A stretch of DNA of 64,000 nucleotides from Candidatus Accumulibacter regalis (GTDB lineage: Bacteria > Pseudomonadota > Gammaproteobacteria > Burkholderiales > Rhodocyclaceae), in the NCBI GenBank assembly GCA_000585075.1, contig JEMY01000004.1, forward strand, positions 124,001 through 188,000. Reading direction: 5' to 3'. The notes under the pieces are model-generated. The model did no database searches, was not told the origin of the DNA, and saw only the letters and a program-made list of their open reading frames with translations. Both the position numbers and the translations under genes were made by a program. Shown here one piece after another: positions 9,491-18,276 of this stretch; the first letter of the stretch is position 1; the number at the start of each line of letters is the position of its first letter.

Positions 9491-10252
9491 TCAGAAGCCG
9501 TTCTTCCACTCGCGCAGCGCGGCAAACACGGCGACCTCATCGACCGCACCGGGAACGCGGCGCCGCGCCGATGCCGCTACTTCCGGCTCGCCACAGCGCA
9601 GAAACGGATTGCTTGCCTTTTCCAGCCCAATCGTCGACGGCACCGTCGCCCAGCCCTTGGCCCGCGCCACGGCGACTTCATTGACCCGGCTTTGCAGACG
9701 GCGATTGCCTGGCTCTACCGCCAGCGCGAAACGCAGATTCGCCTCGGTGTATTCATGTGCGCAGTAGACTGCCGTCTGCTCGGGCAAGCTGGCCAGCCGT
9801 AACAGCGAGGCGAACATTTGCCCTGCGCTGCCCTCGAACAAACGCCCGCAACCGCCCGCAAACAGGGTATCGCCACAGAACAGGCAGCCTGCCGCATAAT
9901 AGGCGATGTGCCCAAGGGTATGCCCGGGAACGGCGATGACCTGAAACTCGTCGTCGCAGAAGGTCGGGTGAATCGTTTCTCCGCCGTGCAAGGGCCTGCT
10001 TGCGCCGGCAATCGATTCCGCTGCCGGCGCGAAGACCTCGGCCGGGTAGTGCGCCAGGAGACTCGCCACCCCACCCTGATGGTCGGCGTGGTGATGGGTA
10101 ACCAGAATGCTCGTCAGCGACAGACCCTCGCGCTCAAGCGCCTCGAGCACCGGGCGCGCATCACCGGGATCAACCACGGCGGCCGATGCGCCTTTGCGCA
10201 ACAACCAGATGTAGTTATCCTTGAAGGCTGGAATGCGGATGACGTCGAACAT
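9491..10252 (-). CDS. gloB: Hydroxyacylglutathione hydrolase (glyoxalase II)
   Basis: 253 residues, normal length. It is a metallo-beta-lactamase-fold enzyme that hydrolyses S-lactoylglutathione to lactate and glutathione, the second step of methylglyoxal detoxification. The binuclear metal motif [10 protein letters not shown] spans residues 52-61; further metal ligands are expected in VPGHTLGHI and in the [16 protein letters not shown] segment, which is characteristic of GloB. It is divergent from the methyltransferase gene at 10280, with only 27 bases between start codons, an arrangement (gloB/methyltransferase/rnhA/dnaQ) common in beta- and gammaproteobacteria. Confidence 0.95.
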   Translation of the reverse strand: MFDVIRIPAFKDNYIWLLRKGASAAVVDPGDARPVLEALEREGLSLTSILVTHHHADHQGGVASLLAHYPAEVFAPAAESIAGASRPLHGGETIHPTFCDDEFQVIAVPGHTLGHIAYYAAGCLFCGDTLFAGGCGRLFEGSAGQMFASLLRLASLPEQTAVYCAHEYTEANLRFALAVEPGNRRLQSRVNEVAVARAKGWATVPSTIGLEKASNPFLRCGEPEVAASARRRVPGAVDEVAVFAALREWKNGF

Positions 10253-10279
10253 CGTTCAATTTTGGAAGAATTGCGGAAA

Positions 10280-11002
10280 ATGTCAATTGCTGGCCTCGAC
10301 GCCTGGCTTCAAACGCCGCAGGGGAAGTACGTCATGGCCTGGGAGCAGGCCACCCTCGACAAAATGGTGGCCGATGTCTTCGGCTACCATGCGCTTCAGC
10401 TGGGACTGCCGCAATTCGACCTCCTCGCGCAAAACCGCATTCCCCTCCGCCAGCTGGCGCACGACTCGGGCAAGGTCGACGTCCTCTGCGACCTGCGCCA
10501 ACTGCCCTTTGCTGCGCACAGCATCGACCTGGTGGTCATGACGCATGTCCTTGAGTTCCACGACGACCCGCACGGAATTCTGCGCGAGGTGGAACGGGTT
10601 CTGATTCCCGAGGGCGAAGTGATCATTGCCGGTTTCAATCCGATCTCGATCTGGGGCCTGCGTCGCCGGCTCCCCAACTGCCCGCAGCATTTTCCCTGGA
10701 ATGGTCGCTACCTGTCGCTGGCGCGCCTCAAGGACTGGCTGCAACTGCTCGGCTTCGAGGCCGAGAGCAGCCGTTTCGGTTGCTACGCGCCGCCCTTCCG
10801 CAATGAGCGCTGGCTCAAACGCTGGCACTTCCTGGAAGCCAGCGGCCAGCGCTGGTGGAGCTTCGCCGGCGGCGTCTACGTACTGCGCGCGGTCAAACGG
10901 GTGCATAGCATGCGCCTGATCATGCCCAACTGGAAGCAACAGGCCACTCCGCGCAAGGCCCTGTCGGCGGTCACCAAGAAGGAAGCAGCAAGACATGATT
11001 GA
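10280..11002 (+). CDS. Class I SAM-dependent methyltransferase, gloB-rnhA neighbourhood type
   Basis: 240 residues from the ATG at 10280, which follows GGAAGAATTGCGG. It has a methyltransferase_11-like core: [20 protein letters not shown] is the region around motifs II-III, and [20 protein letters not shown] is the post-core segment. The classic glycine-rich motif I is poor, as is usual for this gloB-linked family. The substrate is unknown. It overlaps rnhA by 8 bases, so the two are co-translated. The longer upstream frame runs antisense through gloB and was not used. Confidence 0.85.
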   Translation: MSIAGLDAWLQTPQGKYVMAWEQATLDKMVADVFGYHALQLGLPQFDLLAQNRIPLRQLAHDSGKVDVLCDLRQLPFAAHSIDLVVMTHVLEFHDDPHGILREVERVLIPEGEVIIAGFNPISIWGLRRRLPNCPQHFPWNGRYLSLARLKDWLQLLGFEAESSRFGCYAPPFRNERWLKRWHFLEASGQRWWSFAGGVYVLRAVKRVHSMRLIMPNWKQQATPRKALSAVTKKEAARHD

Positions 11003-11450
11003 TCAGCAGGTGGTTATCATCCACGCCGACGGCGGCTGCCGTGGCAATCCCGGGCCGGGCGGCTGGGGCGCCGTGCTGCAGACCGGCGACCGAGAGAAGG
11101 AACTGTGGGGCGGCGAGAGCAATACGACCAACAACCGCATGGAACTGACGGCCGCCATTTGCGCCCTTGAGGCGCTTACCAGACCCGCAACGGTGCATCT
11201 ACATACGGATTCGCAGTACGTGCAAAAAGGAATCAGTGCCTGGATTCACAACTGGAAGCGCAATGGCTGGCGCACGTCGGACAAGAAACCGGTGAAAAAC
11301 GCCGACCTCTGGCAACGTCTCGACCAACTCGCCAGCCAGCACGACATCAAGTGGTTCTGGATCAAGGGACATGCCGGGCATATCGGCAACGAACGCGCCG
11401 ACGCGCTCGCCAATCGCGGCATGGACGAGCTACGCGCCAGGGACTCCTGA
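10995..11450 (+). CDS. rnhA: Ribonuclease HI
   Basis: 151 residues, typical for bacterial RNase HI, which degrades the RNA strand of RNA-DNA hybrids. The catalytic acids are visible in [39 protein letters not shown] and [16 protein letters not shown]. The basic handle region KNWKRNGWR-like ([22 protein letters not shown]) is present. It overlaps the upstream methyltransferase gene and is followed after 81 bases by dnaQ, the conserved rnhA-dnaQ pair. Confidence 0.97.
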   Translation: MIDQQVVIIHADGGCRGNPGPGGWGAVLQTGDREKELWGGESNTTNNRMELTAAICALEALTRPATVHLHTDSQYVQKGISAWIHNWKRNGWRTSDKKPVKNADLWQRLDQLASQHDIKWFWIKGHAGHIGNERADALANRGMDELRARDS

Positions 11451-11531
11451 GCCACCGGCACTGCCCACGCGGGCCCCCGCTACCGAAGAATCCGCGACAA
11501 CGCCAGCTTTCGCCGTCATTGGACAACACCC

Positions 11532-12251
11532 ATGCGCCAAATTTTTCTCGACACCGAAACCACCGGCCTGGAACACAGGCTTGGCCACCGCATCATCGAA
11601 ATCGCTGGCGTCGAGATGTACCATCGACGCCTGACCCATCACCATTTCCACCGCTACTTGAATCCCGAGCGGGAAATCGACGCTGGCGCGCTGGCAGTGC
11701 ACGGTATCAGCCGTGAGTTCCTGCTCGACAAGCCGCATTTTGCCGACGTTGCCGATGAGTTTCTCGATTTCGTGCGCGGTGCCGAACTGGTCATCCACAA
11801 TGCCGCTTTCGACCTTGGCTTTCTGAACGCCGAACTGGCCCGACTGGACATGGCGCCACTGGACACGGTCTGTCACGCCGTCTGCGACACCCTGCGAATG
11901 GCCAAGGATCTGCACCCCGGCAAGAAGAACAACCTCAACGCGCTCTGCGACCGCTACGGCGTCGACAACTCGCACCGTACGCTGCACGGTGCCCTTCTCG
12001 ACGCCGAGATTCTCGCCGAGGTCTATCTGGCGATGACCCGGGGCCAGGAAAGCCTGATCATGGATCTCGGCGATGACAGCGCCGAACGCTTAGAGGCTGC
12101 CCGCCCGATGCCCGCCTCGGGTCGGCGTAAAGCCCAGATCGTCAGGCGCGCCAGCGAAGAAGAAGTCGCTGAACACCAGCAGGCACTGGCCGACCTTGAC
12201 GAAGCAAGTAAAGGCAAATGCCTGTGGCTGCGCGGGCAGGTCGGCAGCTGA
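11532..12251 (+). CDS. dnaQ: DNA polymerase III epsilon subunit (3'-5' proofreading exonuclease)
   Basis: 239 residues. The ExoI motif FLDTETTGLEH, ExoII in VIHNAAFDLGFLNAEL and ExoIII-epsilon in HGALLDAEILAEVYLAMT are all intact. The C-terminal ~55 residues, beginning near RRKAQIVRRASEEE, should bind the alpha subunit. The gene follows rnhA in the same direction. Downstream (12252-12434) I see no gene or clear terminator. Confidence 0.96.
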   Translation: MRQIFLDTETTGLEHRLGHRIIEIAGVEMYHRRLTHHHFHRYLNPEREIDAGALAVHGISREFLLDKPHFADVADEFLDFVRGAELVIHNAAFDLGFLNAELARLDMAPLDTVCHAVCDTLRMAKDLHPGKKNNLNALCDRYGVDNSHRTLHGALLDAEILAEVYLAMTRGQESLIMDLGDDSAERLEAARPMPASGRRKAQIVRRASEEEVAEHQQALADLDEASKGKCLWLRGQVGS

Positions 12252-12434
12252 TTCGCCGGCTGCGGCGTCTGCCCTTGCCGGCTCGGCCTGCGGGTGTGGG
12301 CGCGAACCCTGCCGTCGGTCGACTGACAGCGCTTCCCGTGTCGCTTCCCAGCCGACATTTTTCGCACTGCGGGCGGCACACGTAGCACCCGCCTCGGCGC
12401 CTCCGCGGCCACGCAAACGGGGTCGCGAGAGGTA

Positions 12435-12836
12435 TCAGCCGTCGCTGGGCGCCTCGGGCGGCCGCCTGGGCCGCCGGCCATGTCGCTTGGCGGGCGGCCT
12501 GGAGTCGGGAGAGCGCCCGTCAGCCGCCCCTCCCTCCGGGGAGGCAGTTTCAGCCCTCGCGGCAGGCTGCCGCTGATCCTGCTGGCGAGGAGGCCCGGCC
12601 GGACGTGGGCCGGTCTTGCGTTGATCCGGTCGACGACCGGGCCCGGAGGTGTTCTGACGCTTCTCCGGTTGCCCTGGAAGACGGTCCGAATTCCGATCGG
12701 ACTCACGGTTTCCCGGAGCCAGAGTAATTTCGAGCTCGATGATTTCATCCCATTGCGGGTCGCTGCGATCGCGCTCGGGGATGGAGAGTAGCTCACGGAG
12801 CCGGCGACGCGGATCCTGGGGAGGTGATTCGTTCAT
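12435..12836 (-). CDS. Small protein with conserved N-terminus and Arg/Pro-rich disordered tail
   Basis: 133 residues from the ATG at 12836 (MNESPPQDPRRRLRELL). The first ~43 residues (LLSIPERDRSDPQWDEIIEL and EITLAPGNRE) look folded and constrained. The remaining 90 are disordered, rich in Arg, Pro, Gln and Gly, and strongly basic near the end (KRHGRRPRRPP). I do not recognise the family. Similar N-termini occur, as far as I recall, in other Rhodocyclales proteins of unknown function. The basic tail could bind nucleic acid or another polyanion; that is only inference. A longer frame upstream has no support. Confidence 0.6.
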   Translation of the reverse strand: MNESPPQDPRRRLRELLSIPERDRSDPQWDEIIELEITLAPGNRESDRNSDRLPGQPEKRQNTSGPGRRPDQRKTGPRPAGPPRQQDQRQPAARAETASPEGGAADGRSPDSRPPAKRHGRRPRRPPEAPSDG

Positions 12837-12925
12837 TGCCGCATTATGACTCACACTGCGGCGATCGTCCAACACCAACCAACCTGTACAGCAGCGCGAC
12901 ATCGGCAGGGCGAACAGGAGGCGAA

Positions 12926-12952
12926 GAAAACCCGCCAGGAGGCGGGTCTTTT
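12926..12952 (-). terminator. Hairpin terminator after the 13027 gene
   Basis: A 7-bp stem (ACCCGCC / GGCGGGT) with a 4-base loop is bordered by A- and T-rich ends. Read on the minus strand it ends in GGCGGGTTTTC, following the small gene that stops at 13027. The plus-strand reading ends in CTTTT, so it may work in both directions. Confidence 0.7.
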
Positions 12953-13026
12953 CCATCATCGCATACGGCTTGCCCGGAGATCGTTGGGCAGCCCTAACGG
13001 CTTTGGCCGAGGCGAGCTCGTGGCGC

Positions 13027-13311
13027 CTAGTGGTCGGCCCGAAGGCTGGCAGCAAAGGAACTCTCCAGCTTTGCCGGGAATTCGAAGCGGGCGAACGCCC
13101 GGTGGATGTCGGCATCGCTGACGCCGCTCCTGGCGTCCTGAAAACGAATCCCCAGCTGACGGCCGTTGGCGGCCAGTGTGGCGAAAGCAAAACGCCAGCG
13201 CTGAGCTTCTGCCAAGCGCTCCCGCAGTTCGCGCTCGTTGCTGATTTCAACCCCAGCCTCTTTCAGTGAATCCAGGAACTGGTCAAAAGACTCGTTGCTC
13301 ACGCTACCCAT
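13027..13311 (-). CDS. Small protein of unknown function
   Basis: 94 residues from the ATG at 13311, which has a good ribosome-binding site (AGGAGAG, about 6 bases upstream) and so is preferred over starts up to 43 codons earlier. The sequence begins MGSVSNESFDQFLDSLKEAG and continues with an amphipathic helical stretch (ISNERELRERLAEAQRWRFA). It has no Cys, signal peptide or membrane segment. I do not recognise the family. It has its own terminator (12926-12952) and appears to be a monocistronic unit. Confidence 0.65.
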   Translation of the reverse strand: MGSVSNESFDQFLDSLKEAGVEISNERELRERLAEAQRWRFAFATLAANGRQLGIRFQDARSGVSDADIHRAFARFEFPAKLESSFAASLRADH

Positions 13312-13550
13312 TTTTTTCTCTCCTGTGTCGAAGGTTTGTTCTTGCTTCCCGCCCATGCAGCGCATAACGCTCGCCTGGGGTAGCGGTTGACACGAATCAA
13401 CAAGAAAGCGGTCACGGCAGGCAGAGGGAGCTTTGGGCAACGGCCAGGACGGCCGCAGCCACTGCGCACGAGAGCCTAGCTGGCGGGAAAACGGAGGAGA
13501 CAGGCGAGCGCCCCTGACTCCTGACGGCAGCCTGTAGAGCCTCCCGCCGT

Positions 13551-13775
13551 TCAGTAGTGTGGTGGGATTTCGTCGTGCGGACTGCGCTTTTCGCCAGCCG
13601 GAGAAGGTTCCTGCAGGTAGCGGTAAAGGTGGCGCAGCTGCTGCTGCAATAGATCAATCTGTTGCTGCTGTCGATAGACCGTCAGGTTCAGCGCCTCGAC
13701 CAGATCTTCGGTGAGGCTCAGCCGCACTTCCAGTTCGGCTAGGCGATGTTCCAAGCGTGGCTCCCTTGTTTCCAT
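13551..13775 (-). CDS. slyX: SlyX-family coiled-coil protein
   Basis: 74 residues from the ATG at 13775. The pattern RLAELEVRLSLTEDLVEALN followed by LTVYRQQQQIDLLQQQLRHL is the SlyX coiled coil, and the C-terminus ends HDEIPPHY, close to the usual SlyX PPHY ending. The function of SlyX is not established. It lies just downstream of the P-loop/phosphatase gene on the same strand, 72 bases after its stop, so the two may be co-transcribed. Confidence 0.9.
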   Translation of the reverse strand: METREPRLEHRLAELEVRLSLTEDLVEALNLTVYRQQQQIDLLQQQLRHLYRYLQEPSPAGEKRSPHDEIPPHY

Positions 13776-13847
13776 AGGCCCGGATGCGCAATAGACAGTT
13801 GCCCGTTCAGGGCACGAAAGGCCGCCCAAAGCAGCAGGCTGGTTGGG

Positions 13848-16109
13848 CTACCCACCTTGCCGCAATCTTCTGGCAGCTGGCTCCTTCGCTGCCGCTTCGT
13901 CCTCCGGCCCGCCAGGACCGGCGGTGGCCTCGGTAGCGTCGGCGGTCCTCCTGAATACCATGGCGTTCAGAATTGGCGTCAACTCGTCTACCGGGTAGGT
14001 CAATGGCACCATCGTCTCACCGACGCGGGTGAATACGCCGACCTGACTGGGATTGGCACTGAACAGAACATGGTGATTGTCAATGCCATCGACGTTCAGC
14101 CACAGCGTTTCCTCGCGGTCGATTGGCGTATGGCCAACGATGAACGGAGTCTCCCGGTCAAGGCTCAGGTTCTTGCGGAAGCGCTTGACGTCGCGTCGGG
14201 TGTAGCCTTGCGGTCGATTGGCCCGTTGCAGGCGGTTGTTGATCAATTCGAGAACGAGTTCGGGTCGCTGGTAGAGCTGCACGAGCATTTTCTTGCTGAC
14301 CTTGGTCTTTGGCGCGGCGGCGTGGCAGGCGAGGAAATCGGGCGACATGACCACATAGGGCAGCAGACGGTAAAAGTCACCCATGGCCCTTTGATAGACC
14401 GCTCCGCGCAGCTCGCTGAGTTCCCTCGCCCACAGCAGACCCTGCGGAACGCCCTCCTTGGCCAGGTCCTCCGAGAACGAATCATGGTTACCGCGGATAT
14501 AAAATACCTGCTCCGGAAAATGCAGCTTGAGGCGAAAGATGAGGTCCATCAGGATCATCGAGCTTTCCATCGCCCGCAGTTGCCCATCAACCTCGCAATG
14601 AACAGCGTCGCCGAGAATTATCAGGGCAGCGGTTCCATCCTCCAGCGCTTCGAGGAAGGCGTTCTGGGTCAGCACGGTGAGCAGGTTATCGACCTGCGCA
14701 TGCATGTCTGCAAGCACAATCGGGATCAACTCGCGCGGCAGCACGAGCAATCCGCCGGGCAGGCCTCGATCGTCCCTGGGCCGATAGACCTCGTTGTGCA
14801 TCAGCCGATTGACCTTTTCGATAAGGGCTAGCGCTTGGTCCCTGGGCACGAGCCTTATCGGCCCGCCGAAGATCTTGCGCAGCCGCTGCAATCTGTTCAT
14901 CCGCAGCGCCCTGGCCTTGTCGAGCATGGGCGCTATGGGGATGCCCTGGTCTACCAGCCTGCTACGCTTGCGCAGCCGCCGCAAGCGCTTCAGGCGGATC
15001 ACCTTGGGCTCTTCGACGATCGGCGCAATGGTCGTACCGGCGTCACTGAGGTTGCGGAACACCAGGCCGTCACGGCCATGGATCAAGGCCAGATGATGCC
15101 CGTCGACAGCCTCTGGATAGTCGAATATCGCCTGCTGGATGCGGTCGTCGGAACCCAGGACCAGCCAGTTCTTGGGGCTCAACCGCAGAAACCCACCAAT
15201 CTGGCGGAGATGGGTGGCGGGGTCGACGACGACGAAACTGCCGACCTTGACTGCCTCTCCCAATTGGTTGATGCGTGTCTCGGGATAGAGTCGAAGGCGC
15301 TTGTCGTCGAGACCAAGGGTAATTTCGATCGGCAAACCGCCGAGCGTCACGCGGACTTTGCTATCCCCCAGGCGATAGGCGCCGTGCAAGCGGAGGTGAC
15401 GACCGACGCCAAAGCCCAGTCGCGCCGAGAAGGCTTTCAGACGAGCAAGGACATTGGCAAAAGTGAATCGGCGACGGCGCGGAATCGCCGCTGCAGCGAT
15501 CCCGGAAGGGTCGACAAAGCGCTGCGGCGTGCTGTCGATCCCCTCGCGCACGTAGACATTGAAGCCCTTCCGATGAAGATGCTCGGCAACCTGGCGAAAG
15601 ACCTCAACTTGCGCTGTGCAGATCGCCAGGCTCAGCTGAGCGTCCACCGGATGCGTGTGGTGGCGCGCGCGCGCGCTGCGTCTCTCGAACACCAGTTCTG
15701 GCGGTGGTAGCAGAAAATCGAAGACATAGCGTCGATACCAATCGACGGACAGGAAGAACAGCTGCCGGGGCGGCAGCGCTATACGGGCAAGGTCGACCGA
15801 TGGCAAGGGATCGCAGTCGAGAAACGCCGGATCGTATACCGACACCGCGTCGACCATGCCGAGCATCGGCAGCCCCAGATGGATCTCGCGCGGGCGCACG
15901 GAAAGCATTTCCGATCGCCACCAGTACTTTCGACTGATGTCCAGATAGCCCTCTTCGGACCAGCCACCGAGACGTCGAATCATCGTGCTCTTGCCAGCGC
16001 CGGGCGGACCGGTCACCAGAATCTGGCGAAAGCGCACATCGCCTGGAAATTCGATTCCTTTCAAGCGCTGCAACGACTCTACGGGCTGGGTAGACAGATC
16101 CGGCATCAA
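13848..16109 (-). CDS. P-loop / FHA-like / PPP-type metallophosphatase fusion protein
   Basis: 753 residues. N-terminal Walker A GPPGAGKST at 34-42 (Lys40) marks a P-loop domain to about residue 200. Residues ~245-365 look like an FHA-like beta-sandwich (GSDD around 319-322, GHHLALIHGRDG, then NLSDAGTT in place of the usual N-G-T loop). Residues ~440-700 carry all PPP-phosphatase metal motifs: D468-x-H470, GD501, GNHD (N541, H542, D543), H596 and GHTP (H660). The two enzymatic parts should both be functional. Architecture recalls polynucleotide kinase-phosphatases, but substrate is unknown and no ligase or methyltransferase partner is adjacent. Two basic helices lie between the FHA-like part and the phosphatase. 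Confidence 0.75.
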   Translation of the reverse strand: MMPDLSTQPVESLQRLKGIEFPGDVRFRQILVTGPPGAGKSTMIRRLGGWSEEGYLDISRKYWWRSEMLSVRPREIHLGLPMLGMVDAVSVYDPAFLDCDPLPSVDLARIALPPRQLFFLSVDWYRRYVFDFLLPPPELVFERRSARARHHTHPVDAQLSLAICTAQVEVFRQVAEHLHRKGFNVYVREGIDSTPQRFVDPSGIAAAAIPRRRRFTFANVLARLKAFSARLGFGVGRHLRLHGAYRLGDSKVRVTLGGLPIEITLGLDDKRLRLYPETRINQLGEAVKVGSFVVVDPATHLRQIGGFLRLSPKNWLVLGSDDRIQQAIFDYPEAVDGHHLALIHGRDGLVFRNLSDAGTTIAPIVEEPKVIRLKRLRRLRKRSRLVDQGIPIAPMLDKARALRMNRLQRLRKIFGGPIRLVPRDQALALIEKVNRLMHNEVYRPRDDRGLPGGLLVLPRELIPIVLADMHAQVDNLLTVLTQNAFLEALEDGTAALIILGDAVHCEVDGQLRAMESSMILMDLIFRLKLHFPEQVFYIRGNHDSFSEDLAKEGVPQGLLWARELSELRGAVYQRAMGDFYRLLPYVVMSPDFLACHAAAPKTKVSKKMLVQLYQRPELVLELINNRLQRANRPQGYTRRDVKRFRKNLSLDRETPFIVGHTPIDREETLWLNVDGIDNHHVLFSANPSQVGVFTRVGETMVPLTYPVDELTPILNAMVFRRTADATEATAGPGGPEDEAAAKEPAARRLRQGG

Positions 16110-16173
16110 TCAGATCTCGAAAGGCTAGGGTCGGGAGTGGAAGGAGACAAGCTTTCAGGTGGACAAACGAACA

Positions 16174-16204
16174 GGCGGCGCCCCAAAGGAAAGGAAGCGC
16201 CGCC
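16174..16204 (-). terminator. Candidate terminator after pit
   Basis: An 8-bp GGCGGCGC/GCGCCGCC inverted repeat with a 15-base loop lies 20 bases past the pit stop. The following minus-strand sequence (TGTTCGTTTG) is only weakly T-rich. Confidence 0.4.
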
Positions 16205-16224
16205 TGGAGGGTTGCGTCGTTAGC

Positions 16225-17487
16225 CTAGCTGAAGACGGCTCGCATGACGTAGAAAATGATCGCCGCCAGGATCGCCCCGACCGGCACGGTGATGAACCAA
16301 GAGAGAATGATGCCGCCGATGACGCGCAGGTCGAGGGCGCCGATTCCACGCGCCAGGCCCACCCCCATCACGGCACCCACCGCGATATGGGTGGTCGACA
16401 CCGGCAGGCCAAGACCCGAAGCCAGCACGACGACGAATGAAGCGGCGATAGTCGCGCAGTAACCGCGCGTTGGCGTCAGTTCGGTGATCTTGTTGCCGAT
16501 GGTGGCCATTACCTTGTAGCCGTAAGTCGCCAGACCGATGACGATGCCGACACCACCGATGAACAGCATGAACGGCGTCACCGCCGACTTCGCCGATACG
16601 GCTTTGGTCTCGATCAGCTGAATCACGGCGGCCATCGGGCCGATACCGTTGGCGACGTCGTTCGAACCATGGGCGAAGGCCATTGCCGCACCGGTAAACA
16701 CCATCAGCGGGATGAACAGTTTCTCGACGCTCGCGTAGTGGAAGTCCTTGTCCGCACGTTCGTCGGTCTTGATGCGGTTCATCATCAACTTGGCGATGAT
16801 GGCCAGGGCAACACCGATGACCAGCGCGAGGATCTGCCCCTCGACGTCAGTGAGATGGATCTTGATGTGCTTGAGGCCTTTGGTGATGGTCACCAGCGAC
16901 ACCAGCCAGCCAACCAGGAATGCATAGAACGGCCCCCACTTGCGAGCCTGGCTGATCGGGTCGTCGGTGTTGAGAATCAGCTTGCGGATGCTGAGCGTCA
17001 GCAGCAGGGCGAAAAAGCCACCAAGCACCGGGGAAACGAACCAGCTGGCGACGATCTCGCCCATCTTGTCCCAGTGCACGGCGTCCATGCCAATTGCCGC
17101 GACGCCAACGCCGACGACGGCGCCGATGATCGTATGCGTGGTGGACACCGGCCAACCACGCATCGTGGCCACCATCAGCCAGATGCCGGCGGCCAGCAGG
17201 GCCGACAACATGCCCATGACCAGCAATTCCGGCACCGGCTCGAAGGCCGTACCGTCGATGATTCCCTTCGAAATCGTCGACGCGACCCCGCCCCCGGCCA
17301 GATAGGCGCCAGCGAACTCCATGATTGCGGCGACGATGATTGCCTGCTTGACGGTCAGGGCGCCGGAACCGACCGAGGTGCCCATGGCGTTGGCGACGTC
17401 GTTGGCGCCGATACCCCAGGTCATGTAGAGACCGAAACCGAAGGCCATGATTAAGAAGATAGTCTGATGCTGCTCAATAATTTCCAT
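16225..17487 (-). CDS. pit: Low-affinity inorganic phosphate transporter, Pit family
   Basis: 420 residues, an inner-membrane H+- or metal-phosphate symporter of the PiT family. Both internal PiT repeats are present: GIGANDVANAMGTSVGSGAL near the N-terminus and AHGSNDVANGIGPMAAVIQL in the second half, plus two matching VSTTHTIIGA and VSTTHIAVGA motifs. Around ten membrane segments can be seen. The upstream DUF47 gene is on the same strand, 108 bases away, with a hairpin between, which is the standard DUF47-pit pairing. In polyphosphate accumulators Pit drives anaerobic phosphate release and aerobic uptake (family knowledge). Confidence 0.95.
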   Translation of the reverse strand: MEIIEQHQTIFLIMAFGFGLYMTWGIGANDVANAMGTSVGSGALTVKQAIIVAAIMEFAGAYLAGGGVASTISKGIIDGTAFEPVPELLVMGMLSALLAAGIWLMVATMRGWPVSTTHTIIGAVVGVGVAAIGMDAVHWDKMGEIVASWFVSPVLGGFFALLLTLSIRKLILNTDDPISQARKWGPFYAFLVGWLVSLVTITKGLKHIKIHLTDVEGQILALVIGVALAIIAKLMMNRIKTDERADKDFHYASVEKLFIPLMVFTGAAMAFAHGSNDVANGIGPMAAVIQLIETKAVSAKSAVTPFMLFIGGVGIVIGLATYGYKVMATIGNKITELTPTRGYCATIAASFVVVLASGLGLPVSTTHIAVGAVMGVGLARGIGALDLRVIGGIILSWFITVPVGAILAAIIFYVMRAVFS

Positions 17488-17533
17488 TGAATAACCTTAA
17501 CTGTAGAGTTTGCTAGTTGACCACGCGAATCGA

Positions 17534-17550
17534 CTTCCCGCATCGGGAAG
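17534..17550 (-). promoter_or_regulatory. Intercistronic hairpin between DUF47 gene and pit
   Basis: A perfect 7-bp CTTCCCG/CGGGAAG stem with a 3-base loop lies between the two genes. There is no T-run after it, so it looks more like an RNA-stability or processing element than a full terminator. Confidence 0.4.
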
Positions 17551-17595
17551 GGTGGTCTGACTGAACGGCTTGCGCACGCGCTCGGCGTTCGATGA

Positions 17596-18276
17596 TCAGC
17601 GAGCGATCAGCAGACGGAGGCGATCACCGACCTTCTCGGCGTTGTCGGCGAGATTGCCAACCCACTGGATCAGCTGGTACCAGAACATCACCGACACCGG
17701 TTTGATATTATCTTCCTGGGCGAAAAGAACACCGCTGAGCGCAATGCCCATCAGATCGGTATCGCTTTCCATCTGGCCCAGTTCGAGAACCATCGCGTTG
17801 ACCCGGTCGACGTCACGGCCGCGAAAACCCGTTTCCAGGAGTTCGTCAAGCTCCTCGATGACCTTGTGCGCCTGCTCGCAGGTCTCGACGCAACGGTTCA
17901 CGAATCGCATCAGCGGCTCGGCCATGTCCGGCGGAACTTCCATATTGCGTTCGACCAGCAGGCCGGCGATATCCTGAGCGGTGTCGGCAATCGAATCCTG
18001 CATTGCCAGCAGTTCCAGAAGGTCGCGCCGGTCAACCGCCAACAGCATGCTCTTCGGCAGATGGTCGCGAAGGTCGTTCTTCAGCGCGTCTGCCTCACCC
18101 TCCTTGACGAAGATCTTGTCCTTCTGCGCTTCGACCTGCGCCGCGTCCTGTGCAATTACGGCGTTGAACATTCCCGGTACTTCCGCCACGCACTCGCAGA
18201 CGATGCGCATGTGTTGTTGCATGGGCTTGAAAGGCGACTTGCCGAACAAAGCCGCAATCGGATTGGTGGATAACAT
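17596..18276 (-). CDS. DUF47 / TIGR00153 PhoU-like protein, Pit accessory factor
   Basis: 226 residues from the ATG at 18276, which has a strong GGAGG ribosome-binding site 4 bases upstream. The protein is all-helical and PhoU-like: LFGKSPFKPMQQHMRIVCEC at the start, KEGEADALKNDLRDHLPKSM and DSIADTAQDIAGLLVERNME are the two metal-binding three-helix units. DUF47 proteins are almost always next to Pit and are thought to regulate it, so this one likely controls phosphate flow through the downstream transporter. Confidence 0.92.
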   Translation of the reverse strand: MLSTNPIAALFGKSPFKPMQQHMRIVCECVAEVPGMFNAVIAQDAAQVEAQKDKIFVKEGEADALKNDLRDHLPKSMLLAVDRRDLLELLAMQDSIADTAQDIAGLLVERNMEVPPDMAEPLMRFVNRCVETCEQAHKVIEELDELLETGFRGRDVDRVNAMVLELGQMESDTDLMGIALSGVLFAQEDNIKPVSVMFWYQLIQWVGNLADNAEKVGDRLRLLIAR

